Source of the DNA: Neobacillus nitrireducens
GTDB taxonomy: Bacteria; Bacillota; Bacilli; Bacillales; Cytobacillaceae
DNA: 64,000 nt
Assembly (NCBI RefSeq): GCF_030915405.1
Contig: NZ_CP133262.1
Coordinates: 1,054,001 to 1,118,000 of the forward strand
Direction of reading: 5' to 3'
Part shown: one piece after another, positions 1 through 6,828 of the stretch
Layout: every line of letters begins with the position of its first letter
Numbering within the stretch: the first letter of the stretch is position 1
The notes under the pieces: generated by a model
Databases searched by the model: none
Seen by the model: the letters and a program-made list of their open reading frames with translations, nothing else
What the model was told of the DNA's origin: nothing
Position numbers and translations under genes: made by a program

Positions 1-404
1 TTACCTGCTTTTGTTCCGGCACGCTCGATTGCCTGTTCAATAGATTCCGTTGTTAACACTCCAAAAATAACCGGAATTCCACTGCTTAAATTGATAGCGG
101 AAACTCCTTTCGCCACTTCATTACATACATAGTCAAAATGAGGAGTCGAGCCGCGAATCACTGTTCCAAGTGTGATCACTGCATCATATTTTTTACTATT
201 CGCCATTTTTTGAGCGATTAATGATATCTCAAATACACCTGGAACCCAGGCAACATCCACGTCTGTTTCGCTGACTCCATGTCTTTTAAGTGAATCCTGT
301 GCACCGCTTAATAATTTACTTGTAATGAATTCATTAAATCGTCCAACAACAATTCCGATTTTTAATCCGGAGCCAACTAAATTTCCTTCAAAAATATTAC
401 CCAT
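1..404 (-). CDS. ribH: 6,7-dimethyl-8-ribityllumazine synthase (RibH), 3' end outside window
   Basis: Lumazine synthase condenses 5-amino-6-ribitylamino-uracil with 3,4-dihydroxy-2-butanone 4-phosphate, the penultimate step of riboflavin synthesis; the family forms icosahedral shells in the cytoplasm. The reading frame starts at an ATG preceded by GGAGGA and begins [11 protein letters not shown]. Family landmarks are visible: RFNEFIT near residue 22, WVPGVFEIS in the middle, and VTLGTVIRG followed by HFDYV and the IERAGTKAG stretch just before the window edge. About 134 residues are present, so roughly 20 C-terminal residues are missing. It is the last visible gene of the riboswitch-ribE-ribB-ribH unit, 50 bp after ribB. 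Identification is secure. Confidence 0.95.
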   Translation of the reverse strand, partial: MGNIFEGNLVGSGLKIGIVVGRFNEFITSKLLSGAQDSLKRHGVSETDVDVAWVPGVFEISLIAQKMANSKKYDAVITLGTVIRGSTPHFDYVCNEVAKGVSAINLSSGIPVIFGVLTTESIEQAIERAGTKAG

Positions 405-453
405 GTGTATTCCTCCAAAAATAGTTTAGTTAAGTATTTTTTCAAGAGGTTAT

Positions 454-1080
454 TTAAACCTCTCGTTTGACCAACTGTTCCTTATTCATTCGGTATTCAA
501 TTAGGTCCTTAATCGTAATCATTTTAACATTTAGCTTATCTGCAATAATTCGCAATTGTGGGACGCGGGCCATCGTTCCGTCTTCATTCATGATTTCACA
601 AATTACCCCTGCTGGCTTGGAGCCGCAAAGTAGAGCAAGATCCACAGCTGCTTCTGTATGCCCATTTCTACTCAGGACTCCGCCTTTTTTAGCAATCAGT
701 GGGAAAATATGCCCTGGTCTTAAAAAATCAGCTGCTTTTGATTCTGGGTCAACCATACTCAATACCGTCGCCGATCGTTCAAACGCAGAAATCCCTGTCG
801 TAGAGAACTTATGGTCAATACTCACAGTAAAAGCCGTTCGATTTCGATCGGTGTTCTCGGTAACCATTGGGTTTAAGTCTAACTTCTGAGCAAGTTCCTC
901 ATCAATAGGAACACAGATTAGCCCTCTTCCGTGAGTGGCCATTAGGTTTATAACCTCGGGCTTTGCTTTTTCAGCTAGAGAAATAAAATCACCTTCATTT
1001 TCTCTATTCTCATCATCACAAACAATAATTACCTTTCCTTCTTTTAAATCAGTAAGAGCTTCGTCAATCGTATTAAACAT
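454..1080 (-). CDS. ribB: 3,4-dihydroxy-2-butanone 4-phosphate synthase, monofunctional (lacks GTP cyclohydrolase II domain)
   Basis: The enzyme converts ribulose 5-phosphate to 3,4-dihydroxy-2-butanone 4-phosphate plus formate. The acidic metal/substrate loop [11 protein letters not shown] lies at residues 22-32 and [15 protein letters not shown] further on, both typical of RibB. In Bacillus this domain is normally the N-terminal half of a RibBA protein of about 400 residues; here the frame ends in VKREV and a TAA, exactly where the cyclohydrolase half would begin, giving about 208 residues. I chose the internal ATG (MFNTIDEAL), which matches the usual RibBA N-terminus; an ATG 42 bp upstream (1122) overlaps ribE and is the alternative. 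A short inverted repeat (GAGGTT/AACCTC) covers the stop codon. GTP cyclohydrolase II must come from elsewhere in the genome. Confidence 0.93.
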   Translation of the reverse strand: MFNTIDEALTDLKEGKVIIVCDDENRENEGDFISLAEKAKPEVINLMATHGRGLICVPIDEELAQKLDLNPMVTENTDRNRTAFTVSIDHKFSTTGISAFERSATVLSMVDPESKAADFLRPGHIFPLIAKKGGVLSRNGHTEAAVDLALLCGSKPAGVICEIMNEDGTMARVPQLRIIADKLNVKMITIKDLIEYRMNKEQLVKREV

Positions 1081-1108
1081 TTCCCATCTCTTCTTTCCAT
1101 TAATCAAT

Positions 1109-1768
1109 TTATAAAAATCCATTATCTTCTAAAAAATTGGCGGTTATCCCCTTGCTACTTTTTTGCGGAGGTTGGTTTGATAGGTTATGAATAAAATGAC
1201 CCACGTATTTACCAATCATATCGCATTCTAGATTCACAATATCCCCTGAACCCTTCAGTCCTAAAATCGATTCTGACAAGGTATGCGGAATAATTGATAA
1301 GGTAAAACTGTTTTCCAATACCTTAAAAACGGTTAAGCTAGTCCCATCCACCGCGATAGAACCTCTTAAGATGACATATCTTAATAATTCCTGGTCAGCC
1401 TCAATCTCATAGTAAATGGCGTTTTCAAGTGATTGTTTACTTTTAATTACGCCAGTCCCATCAATATGTCCTGAGACGAAATGTCCACCAAACCTTCCAC
1501 CTGCTGCCATCGCCCGCTCAAGGTTAACCTTCGAACCCCGTTTTACCATGTTTAAACTGCTAGCCCTGACTGTCTCAGGCATAACATCTACCGTAAACAG
1601 CCTACCCGTATAGGATGTGACCGTAAGACAAACCCCGTTGACTGCAATACTGTCGCCAAGGTGGACATCATTAAGTATTTTTTTTGCTTCAATCGTTAAC
1701 ACGAACGACTCGCCCGTCCGCTGGATGTTTGCGACGACGCCAATTTCTTCAATAATCCCAGTAAACAT
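1109..1768 (-). CDS. ribE: Riboflavin synthase alpha chain
   Basis: Catalyses dismutation of two 6,7-dimethyl-8-ribityllumazine molecules to riboflavin and the ribitylamino-uracil precursor. The protein shows the expected internal duplication: an N-terminal barrel with [23 protein letters not shown] and [13 protein letters not shown], and a second barrel with [12 protein letters not shown] and IPHTL. The start is the ATG of MFTGIIEE, eight codons inside the longest frame, because it carries the conserved N-terminus and AGGAGAAGGAG sits just upstream. At about 219 residues the length is normal. It is the first gene after the FMN riboswitch, in the place where ribD is normally found in Bacillus. 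Confidence 0.96.
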   Translation of the reverse strand: MFTGIIEEIGVVANIQRTGESFVLTIEAKKILNDVHLGDSIAVNGVCLTVTSYTGRLFTVDVMPETVRASSLNMVKRGSKVNLERAMAAGGRFGGHFVSGHIDGTGVIKSKQSLENAIYYEIEADQELLRYVILRGSIAVDGTSLTVFKVLENSFTLSIIPHTLSESILGLKGSGDIVNLECDMIGKYVGHFIHNLSNQPPQKSSKGITANFLEDNGFL

Positions 1769-1805
1769 ATCGCTCCTTCTCCTAACTATCAATCCAGATG
1801 ATTCT

Positions 1806-1853
1806 TACTCTAAAAATAAGAAGGACCCTGAAGACATAAGTCATCAGGGTCCT
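1806..1853 (-). terminator. Riboswitch-controlled intrinsic terminator
   Basis: AGGACCCTGA at 1822-1831 pairs with TCAGGGTCCT at 1844-1853; on the minus strand the hairpin is followed by a T-rich run. It lies between the FMN aptamer and ribE, so it is the likely expression platform: FMN binding would favour termination. Confidence 0.85.
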
Positions 1854-1918
1854 GAAAAAGGCAATAGAAAATAAAGGGTTAAAAATAGGCAAACTTCAGC
1901 CTACGGTTAATCCTGTCT

Positions 1919-2060
1919 TTTCCTTCTCCCATCCAGACTTTAACTGTCGGCCCTGGAGTTTCACCAGATCCACCGTTTAACAAAAAATGTTAACCGGGTC
2001 ACGGACTAAGAAGCATAGCTTCATCACCGCCGGTTAGGAATTTCACCTGACCCCGAAGGA
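1919..2060 (-). promoter_or_regulatory. FMN riboswitch (RFN element)
   Basis: The minus strand carries the RFN hallmarks in order: a 5' segment with GGGGTCAGGTGAAATTCC, an ACCGGCGGTGATGA stretch, GTCCGTGACCCG, GGATCTGGTGAAACTCCAG, and a closing GACAGTTAAAGTCTGGATGGG followed by AGAAGG, whose complement CCTTC sits at the 5' end. It is followed by an intrinsic terminator and then ribE, so it is expected to switch the operon off when FMN is plentiful. Confidence 0.96.
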
Positions 2061-2070
2061 AATTATTCGA

Positions 2071-2099
2071 ATATATATTATGATAGTACAACTATTTCA
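2071..2099 (-). promoter_or_regulatory. Probable sigma-A promoter of the riboflavin operon
   Basis: On the minus strand a TTGAAA box (2094-2099) and a TATATA box (2071-2076) are separated by 17 bp, placing transcription start a few bases before the FMN aptamer. Inferred from consensus match and position only. Confidence 0.55.
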
Positions 2100-2182
2100 A
2101 ACAGTAAAGGATTTACTCTTATATTTTACCCAAACAGGAAATCATTACTATGTTTTATCTTTTATCTTCACAAAAAAATTTT

Positions 2183-2653
2183 TTATTGTTTATACGTTTT
2201 TACAGGAAGATAAATATCAAAGTAAAGCTCTCCTTTTGCATTTAGATGGTCATATTCTTCTTTATAGACCTCAATGCTTAAGGCATTGTGATCCTGTTCA
2301 TAGCCATATTCCCCCATCCAGGAATATATTTTTTTATATGTATTTTCGACTTCCTCTTGACTTCCTCTATGCGTCGCGAAAACATAATTTTTACTTGGAA
2401 TCGTAAAGCCGACCATTCCTTCAGGGATTTCTTCTATTTTTTCAACTGGTGCTGTTACATAATAAGTGAGTTCTGTCTCTCTGCTATGAAAAGGCGCAAT
2501 TAAAACAGGTTCTTTCGTTTGATAGGATACTTCTTCAAGCCGGCTGATCATTTCTTTAAAAAGATTTGGGATTGTATTAATTTGTGAATAAGTTCCATTC
2601 CATGAAATTCCAACTACCTTCATCTCTTCTTTTTCAATTACCTGGATACTCAA
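2183..2653 (-). CDS. GyrI-like/AraC effector-binding domain protein
   Basis: A stand-alone small-molecule binding domain of the GyrI-like (SHS2 double-repeat) superfamily, the module often fused to AraC or MerR regulators. About 156 residues, with no helix-turn-helix. Seen in the sequence: an N-terminal strand with VIEKEEMKVVGISWNGTY, a central TYYVTAPVEKIEEIPEGM and a C-terminal pair YSWMGEYGYEQD...EVYKEEYD, FDIYLPV, which fits the family pattern. The start is taken as a TTG because CGGAGGGGG ends five bases before it; the ATG 24 bp further upstream would lie in front of that ribosome binding site. Ligand unknown. It could be a drug- or toxin-sequestering protein, but nothing here proves that. 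Confidence 0.72.
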   Translation of the reverse strand: MSIQVIEKEEMKVVGISWNGTYSQINTIPNLFKEMISRLEEVSYQTKEPVLIAPFHSRETELTYYVTAPVEKIEEIPEGMVGFTIPSKNYVFATHRGSQEEVENTYKKIYSWMGEYGYEQDHNALSIEVYKEEYDHLNAKGELYFDIYLPVKTYKQ

Positions 2654-2793
2654 GTTAATCCCCCTCCGAATTATCATACTAATATAATTCTAAAAAGAGC
2701 CTTTAAAATCCTGCATAAATATTTCGACCAATTCAGTAAATTTATTTCAAAAAATGCAAAAAAGAAAAACAAAAATCGGTTATTGGCGGGAAG

Positions 2794-3318
2794 TCATTTT
2801 ATTATACTTTGTGGTATGTTAAAAACATTCCACAAGAAAGTAGCAAAGATAGCAGAAAGGATCCAAGCTAAGAGTGGTTTTTTATAATGAACAGCTAAAA
2901 CAGAAAACATCACAAAACTAAATAAAGCGGACCAGCCTAAATTCCAGCCATTTTTATGGATGATTCCCCCTAATTTTAAATCAGCAAATTCATTAATGGT
3001 ATACAGCAGTGTCCAGAATAGGATAAATACCAGCTTCTTCCACGCTATCTTAGGCATTTTACCGAGGAAAATGCTAATCGTTGCAGGATACTTAATTAAC
3101 ATAATCAAAAAGGCAATATGGGTGTGCTTAGCCCAGCCTTTATCACTTCCTAAAGGTACATACTCCCACATACTATGCTTATAAAATAAAAATTGATAAA
3201 CCAAATCACCAACCATTAAGAAGAGAAAGGTTGGATAGTAGGCATTCCAATTTTTCCAATCCCCCCATTTTATTGCTGAAAAAATAAATATAGCCCCATA
3301 AATTGCATTCAGATTCAC
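2794..3318 (-). CDS. CBO0543-type integral membrane protein
   Basis: A predicted membrane protein of about 174 residues with four or five hydrophobic segments (for example AIYGAIFIFSAI, FLMVGDLVYQFLF, AFLIMLIKYPATISIFLG, LVFILFWTLLYTINEF, ALFSFVMFSVLAV). The order, the small size and the conserved YPATISIFL and NEFADLK-like motifs resemble the CBO0543 family common in spore-forming Firmicutes, whose function is unknown. Start is a GTG seven bases after AAGGAG; a TTG two codons upstream is too close to that site. It stands alone between a conserved regulator-domain gene and a divergently transcribed small gene. Confidence 0.6.
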   Translation of the reverse strand: MNLNAIYGAIFIFSAIKWGDWKNWNAYYPTFLFLMVGDLVYQFLFYKHSMWEYVPLGSDKGWAKHTHIAFLIMLIKYPATISIFLGKMPKIAWKKLVFILFWTLLYTINEFADLKLGGIIHKNGWNLGWSALFSFVMFSVLAVHYKKPLLAWILSAIFATFLWNVFNIPQSIIK

Positions 3319-3470
3319 GAGCAAACTCCTTAAAATATTATATTGGTATTTTTTCCAGATAATTGGAAGTTAAAACCCGATGAATAAATAAAATATGTGC
3401 ATTAAATAAGTCTTCCGTTTGGTAAACTGGTTTATCTTCCAAAGGATGTTTGTCCAAAAATGAGAAATAA

Positions 3471-3510
3471 CGTCCAAAAAATTTTTATTTGGACGAAAAT
3501 AGCTTATAAT
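3471..3510 (+). promoter_or_regulatory. Candidate regulated promoter with inverted repeat
   Basis: CGTCCAAA (3471-3478) and TTTGGACG (3488-3495) form an 8-bp inverted repeat with a 9-base centre. A TATAAT box follows at 3505-3510, about 30 bp before the start of the small gene at 3541. A further GTCCAAAAA half-site lies at 3452-3460. The palindrome would overlap the -35 region, so it may be an operator; the repressor is unknown. Confidence 0.4.
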
Positions 3511-3540
3511 GTAGTTAACGCTTTAATAGGAGGATTTTTT

Positions 3541-3744
3541 ATGAGTGATTCTAACCAAACCAATCCACAGGAAGAACCAAAGAAGAAAATTAGTCTGCAG
3601 GAAGCAATGAAGCTGCAGTTAGCAAACAAGAAAAACAAAACGGCCGGAGGAAATTTAGGCACAAATAGCTCACAGGCAACGAAGAAACTGCAAAGTCAGC
3701 AGACGAAAAAAGTTAGTAACTCACGGAGAAAAATGGGTGTCTAG
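3541..3744 (+). CDS. Small basic, polar protein of unknown function
   Basis: A 67-residue protein beginning MSDSNQTNPQ, with an ATG eight bases after AGGAGGA. It is Lys/Gln/Ser/Asn-rich, has no hydrophobic segment and looks largely disordered, apart from a short amphipathic KKISLQEAMKLQLANKK segment. Its last bases overlap the start of the ywbE-like gene by 8 bp, so the two are probably co-translated. A longer in-frame extension exists upstream but lacks a ribosome binding site and would run through the promoter. I do not recognise a function; the pairing with ywbE suggests a housekeeping or nucleic-acid-associated role, which is inference only. Confidence 0.72.
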   Translation: MSDSNQTNPQEEPKKKISLQEAMKLQLANKKNKTAGGNLGTNSSQATKKLQSQQTKKVSNSRRKMGV

Positions 3745-3934
3745 CGGTCAAAATCGAGTCGATATTGTTCCGGGTGCACTGGTCAAAATTGTCCTAAAAG
3801 CTGACCAAAGAAGCGGTAAATTAACAGTGGGTACTGTCAAAGATATATTAACCAAGTCCAGTTTCCATCCACATGGCATCAAGGTAAGACTCACAGATGG
3901 ACAAGTTGGCAGAGTAAAGGAAATAAATAGTTAA
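3737..3934 (+). CDS. ywbE: YwbE family protein
   Basis: A 65-residue protein closely resembling B. subtilis YwbE. The conserved pattern DIVPGALVKIVLKADQRSGKL, VKDILTKSSFHPHGIKVRL and DGQVGRVKEI covers nearly the whole chain; the family is a single small beta-barrel (KOW/SH3-like appearance) of unknown function. It starts at a GTG that overlaps the previous gene by 8 bp, with GGAG eight bases upstream, so translational coupling is likely. Two hairpins with T-tracts follow directly. Confidence 0.85.
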   Translation: MSSGQNRVDIVPGALVKIVLKADQRSGKLTVGTVKDILTKSSFHPHGIKVRLTDGQVGRVKEINS

Positions 3935-4000
3935 AACCCACCTTCTACAATGAATTGTAGAGGGTTTTTCAGCTGTCGAAAAACTTTCGACAGGCCTTTT
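3935..4000 (+). terminator. Tandem intrinsic terminators after ywbE
   Basis: First hairpin: TCTACAA-TGAA-TTGTAGA flanked by AACCC and GGGTTTTT (3935-3969). Second hairpin: CTGTCGAAA (3973-3981) pairing with TTTCGACAG (3985-3993), followed by GCCTTTT. Confidence 0.8.
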
Positions 4001-4051
4001 ATTAAATATAAGAACATTAACAAATTATTAATATATTGGCTTCGAACATGT

Positions 4052-4190
4052 CTGTTGATTGGCACTCCAGGCACTTCGCTTTCCGCGGGCGTGCCGGGGA
4101 GCCTCCTCGTCGCTTCGCTTCTGCGGGGTCTCCCCTGCCCCGTACTCCCGCAGGAGTCTTCGTGCCTTCCGCGCCAATCATCAGAGGGTA
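4052..4190. repeat. GC-rich imperfect palindromic repeat, copy 1
   Basis: A block of about 140 bp far richer in G+C than its surroundings, with nested self-complementary segments (TCCGCGGGCGTGCCGGGGAG, CTGCGGGGTCTCCCC and CTCCCGCAGGAGTC). The same element recurs in opposite orientation at 4423-4556, sharing TGATGATTGG, CTCCTGCGGGA, GGGAGACCCCGCAG, GAGGAGGCTCCC, CCGCGGAAAGCGA and AATCAACAG. From memory this type is dispersed in Bacillaceae genomes; copy number here is unknown. Confidence 0.8.
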
Positions 4191-4239
4191 ATATTCATTT
4201 AAGACACTCAACTTATAAAAAAAATAAGCGGTGATGTCA

Positions 4240-4356
4240 ATGTTTAAGCCAAAAGCATCGAGATCAGTAAGAGGGGTTTATAAAGCCTGTTCCGGTTATA
4301 AAATCATTGACGTGATCGATAAGAAACGGTTATTTCTGCAACCTGCCAAAATATAA
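4240..4356 (+). CDS. Possible small protein (38 aa) between two palindromic repeats
   Basis: An ATG preceded by a GGTGAT ribosome binding site opens a 38-residue frame (MFKPKASRSVRGVYKACS then GYKIIDVIDKKRLFLQPAKI). The composition looks protein-like: a basic N-terminus followed by alternating hydrophobics. I do not recognise it. It could be a remnant of a longer gene cut by the flanking repeats. Weakly supported. Confidence 0.35.
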   Translation: MFKPKASRSVRGVYKACSGYKIIDVIDKKRLFLQPAKI

Positions 4357-4422
4357 AAGATTGCAACACAATTTGCAAAGCTAGGAAAAGTATGTTGCAA
4401 TGATTTAGGTTGTTTTCCTCCC

Positions 4423-4556
4423 TGATGATTGGAGCGGAGGGCACTCGACTCCTGCGGGATTGAGAGGTCACGGGAGACCCCGCAGGCGCCAAAGGCGCCG
4501 AGGAGGCTCCCGGACCTCCCCGCGGAAAGCGAGTGCCTGGAGCGGAAATCAACAGG
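4423..4556. repeat. GC-rich imperfect palindromic repeat, copy 2 (inverted relative to copy 1)
   Basis: Same element as at 4052-4190 in the opposite orientation. It contains GGCGCCAAAGGCGCC as an inner palindrome, plus CGGGAGACCCCGCAG and GAGGAGGCTCCCGG. The two copies enclose about 230 bp. Open frames seen through it in several frames are products of the GC-rich palindrome, not genes. Confidence 0.8.
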
Positions 4557-4588
4557 CCCTTTAGCAGGTACAATGAATAATTTAATGC

Positions 4589-4630
4589 CGATAAAAAAAC
4601 AGACCCAAATGCTTGGGTCTGTTTTATCGG
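4589..4630 (-). terminator. Terminator of the cold-shock gene
   Basis: ACAGACCCAA-ATGC-TTGGGTCTGT forms a 10-bp stem, flanked by A- and T-rich arms (CCGATAAAA/TTTTATCGG), immediately after the cold-shock stop codon. Could act in both directions. Confidence 0.85.
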
Positions 4631-4637
4631 TGGGTCA

Positions 4638-4838
4638 TTATGCTTTACGGACGTTTACCGCTTGTGGTCCACGTTGACCACTTTCAATTTCAAACGTAAC
4701 CTCTTGACCTTCATCTAATGTTTTGTATCCTTCACCCTGAATAGCTGAGAAGTGTACAAATACATCTTCTCCACCCTCGCGCTCAATGAAGCCAAAACCT
4801 TTTTCACCGTTAAACCATTTTACTTTACCTGTTTCCAT
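4638..4838 (-). CDS. Cold-shock protein (CspA family)
   Basis: A 66-residue single cold-shock domain that binds single-stranded RNA/DNA and acts as an RNA chaperone. RNP1 (KGFGFIE) and RNP2 (VFVHF) motifs are intact, as is the N-terminal [15 protein letters not shown]. The start ATG follows GGAGGCT in a leader containing the inverted repeat ACATGTAAATTGC/AATTACATGT. A second paralogue lies at 59038-59238. Which Csp paralogue of B. subtilis it matches (B, C or D) cannot be decided by eye. Confidence 0.95.
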   Translation of the reverse strand: METGKVKWFNGEKGFGFIEREGGEDVFVHFSAIQGEGYKTLDEGQEVTFEIESGQRGPQAVNVRKA

Positions 4839-4964
4839 CTTTGTAGCCTCCTAGCATGTAACAATTACATGTAAATTGCAAATTGACTTGCCCAATTATT
4901 TTTACCCAATTCCAGGATGCATATACCATTCTAACTCTCAAAAAAACCCTTTTTCGTAAATATT

Positions 4965-5720
4965 TTATTTAAAAAGTATCCATTTCCGGATTGCTTGTGC
5001 TACTCCATCTTCTTCATTACTTGCTGTTACCCAGTCTGCGGATTCCTTCACTGTATCCTGCGCATTTCCCATTGCTACCCCTAAACCGGCTGCTTTGATC
5101 ATCGCCAAATCATTCAGACTGTCGCCTACCGCCATTACATTTTTCATATCCAAGCCCAGTCGTGAACAAACAATCCCAAGTCCCTTCGCTTTATTAATTC
5201 CTGCCGGATTAACTTCAATGTTCTTTAAGGTCGAATTACTTAATTCAAATTCACCCTTTGCCTGTAATTCATTCAGAATTAATGCTCTTGTTGCATCATC
5301 ATCAATGTTAAAGCCAAACTTCATCCATTCAAATGTATGTAGATCTTCCGGCATTTCATTATGCCAATTTCTGACAGTGCTAATCGCCCAAAATTTTGTG
5401 TTATGCTGCTGCGTTAACCCCCACATCCACTCGACAAGGTCAGATTTCACTAAATTCCGCTCCACTAATTCTCGTTTCTCATCCCAAATTTCACTACCGT
5501 TGACCGTAACCAAATAAGAATTAAGCTCTAATGAGTCAGCATGCTCCCGACTTGTAGTTATTGAACGTCCCGTACTAAGAACCACAAAAACACCTTGATC
5601 TTTTGCAGCTTGAATTGCTTGACGATTAGCTTCAGATATCTGACCTTTATTATTTAACAGTGTCCCATCCATATCCAGTGCGACTAATTTGATGTCAACA
5701 TCATTGATAAAATTATCCAT
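4965..5720 (-). CDS. Cof-type HAD-IIB phosphatase
   Basis: A HAD-superfamily phosphatase with the type IIB cap, about 251 residues. Motif I is DMDGTLL (catalytic D16 and D18), motif II STGRS, motif III a lysine in INKAKGLG, and motif IV GDSLNDLAM followed by GVAMGNA, typical of sugar-phosphate or flavin/pyridoxal phosphate phosphatases. The ATG at 5720 (MDNFIND) is chosen because AAGGAGGA precedes it; the longest frame would add 26 residues without a ribosome binding site. Stand-alone gene, divergent from the spore operon. Substrate cannot be inferred. Confidence 0.9.
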   Translation of the reverse strand: MDNFINDVDIKLVALDMDGTLLNNKGQISEANRQAIQAAKDQGVFVVLSTGRSITTSREHADSLELNSYLVTVNGSEIWDEKRELVERNLVKSDLVEWMWGLTQQHNTKFWAISTVRNWHNEMPEDLHTFEWMKFGFNIDDDATRALILNELQAKGEFELSNSTLKNIEVNPAGINKAKGLGIVCSRLGLDMKNVMAVGDSLNDLAMIKAAGLGVAMGNAQDTVKESADWVTASNEEDGVAQAIRKWILFK

Positions 5721-5765
5721 ATGAAAAAAATCCTCCTTACTTACTTTTTCCTTAATTAGATTAAC

Positions 5766-5793
5766 ACAAATAGGCATTCGAACGCATATAGTA
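5766..5793 (+). promoter_or_regulatory. Candidate sigma-K promoter of the spore operon
   Basis: CATATAGTA at 5785-5793 matches the sigma-K -10 consensus CATANNNTA exactly, with an AC dinucleotide at 5766-5767, 17 bp upstream, as expected for -35. It lies about 30 bp before the first GerP-like gene. GerP operons are known to be mother-cell (sigma-K) expressed, which makes the match meaningful. Confidence 0.65.
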
Positions 5794-5825
5794 CCCATAA
5801 GCCAAGAATAGAAAGGTGTTTAAAG

Positions 5826-6092
5826 ATGCCATCGGTTGTTATCAATTTATATTATTTAAAAATCAACAGTATTTCGGGTAATGGTTCGATAACTATTGGG
5901 GAAGCATCTCATAATAGTCCCACTTCCAATAGTAAATTACAAGGAATTAATGCTTCCTATGGAGATACTTCACCTACTGAAGCAATGATGGAGAACCTAT
6001 TAAATGATCCTGACGTAAATGATCAAACCTCAATTGGCACTACAGATGCTACGAATATAAATACACCAATTCCAACTGTACCACTAATCTAA
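5826..6092 (+). CDS. GerPA/GerPF family spore germination protein
   Basis: An 88-residue member of the GerPA/GerPF family, small inner-coat proteins needed for germinants to pass through the spore coat. The family hallmarks are an N-terminal MPSVV with KINSISGNGSITIG, then SPTSNSKLQG and the DPDVNDQ motif near residue 61. The ribosome binding site is a weak GAAAGGTG. First gene of a three-gene unit with another GerP-like and an Hsp20-like protein, spaced 20 and 12 bp. It is not part of a full gerPABCDEF cluster, so it is a satellite copy. The longer, Asn/Thr-rich C-terminus (ending TVPLI) is unlike classical GerPF. Confidence 0.85.
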   Translation: MPSVVINLYYLKINSISGNGSITIGEASHNSPTSNSKLQGINASYGDTSPTEAMMENLLNDPDVNDQTSIGTTDATNINTPIPTVPLI

Positions 6093-6112
6093 ATTTATAG
6101 GAGTAAAATGAT

Positions 6113-6355
6113 ATGCCATTTCAAATAAATATTTTAAATTTCAAGATTAATGGAGCTACGCAAAACGGGAATGTTGATATCGGTCCTACTGTGCATAACA
6201 GCCATACCGCTAATAGTAAATTTGTTGGGGCAAATTTTTCTTTAGGTGATTTTTCACCTGCTTCTTCTCTTATGAATTCAGGAAATATAGATCCCGATGT
6301 AAGTGATCAGGATCAAATAGCTAACCCATCTATGCCTATCGCCAATCAACTTTAA
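6113..6355 (+). CDS. GerPA/GerPF family spore germination protein, second copy
   Basis: An 80-residue paralogue of the upstream gene: MPFQINILNFKINGATQNGNVDIG, HTANSKFVGANFS and DPDVSDQ align with the same positions. The start ATG follows TAGGAG. Tandem GerP-like genes of this kind usually form part of the coat permeability system. Sequence divergence from its neighbour shows an old duplication rather than a recent one. Same inferred sigma-K control. Confidence 0.85.
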   Translation: MPFQINILNFKINGATQNGNVDIGPTVHNSHTANSKFVGANFSLGDFSPASSLMNSGNIDPDVSDQDQIANPSMPIANQL

Positions 6356-6367
6356 AGGAGCAGTAAG

Positions 6368-6778
6368 ATGGATATTGAAAAAATGAGAAAATGGCTGGAA
6401 ATTACAAATGAGTATCGAGAGAGTAATTTTTGGTCTAGCGTCCTCAAGCAAAAACATCCTGATGAGTTTTTTAGAGAAGCGGTATGCAATCCAAAATTCG
6501 ATATATATAAAAATGAAAATTATTATTTAATTATTTTTGAAATACCAGGAGTCAATCAAGAAGATCTGTCACTTAACTTAATTACCAATTCACAGTTAAA
6601 AGTTAATGGCAGAATTAAGCCTGTTCTACCAGTAGAAATGGAAATGCAAAGAGAGCGAATATATGGTGACTTTGAACGAATTATTGAACTTCCAGAACCA
6701 ACACAGGCTCATTTAATGCAAACACAACTTTATAATGGCCTACTTCATATATCATTTCCTCGAAAAAATGGTTATTAA
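6368..6778 (+). CDS. Hsp20/alpha-crystallin-like protein in spore operon
   Basis: A 136-residue protein with an alpha-crystallin-like core: FDIYKNENYYLIIFEIPGVNQEDLSLNL, then a QLKVNGRI turn, RIYGDFERIIELPEP and a final NGLLHISFPRK strand, which is the usual small heat-shock fold order. The ending lacks a clear I-x-I tail. It follows two GerP-like genes by 12 bp with AAAGGAGC before the ATG, so it is likely a coat-associated protein made late in sporulation. B. subtilis has Hsp20-like coat proteins (CotM, CotP) and the germination factor GerT; I cannot say which, if any, is orthologous. Confidence 0.75.
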   Translation: MDIEKMRKWLEITNEYRESNFWSSVLKQKHPDEFFREAVCNPKFDIYKNENYYLIIFEIPGVNQEDLSLNLITNSQLKVNGRIKPVLPVEMEMQRERIYGDFERIIELPEPTQAHLMQTQLYNGLLHISFPRKNGY

Positions 6779-6792
6779 CCTTTACAAAAATA

Positions 6793-6825
6793 AAACGCCT
6801 GTGGAGAATCCACAAGCGCTTTTTG
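6793..6825. terminator. Bidirectional terminator
   Basis: TGTGGA-GAA-TCCACA with flanking CGC/GCG arms and A/T tracts on both sides, between the convergent Hsp20-like and HesB-like genes. Confidence 0.8.
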
Positions 6826-6828
6826 TTA

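Noticed and set aside
467-889. 140-codon frame on the plus strand across ribB
   Set aside because: Antisense shadow of ribB; low-complexity Ser/Arg/Pro composition and no ribosome binding site.
1768-1925. Possible ribD remnant between the riboswitch and ribE
   Set aside because: The interval holds only the terminator and leader; no RibD deaminase zinc motif or reductase fragment is recognisable.
4017-4677. Open frames on both strands through the GC-rich repeats (for example 4017-4211, 4304-4573, 4429-4677)
   Set aside because: They exist because the palindromes are GC-rich and stop-poor; Arg/Gly/Pro/Ser composition and frame-independent openness mark them as non-coding.
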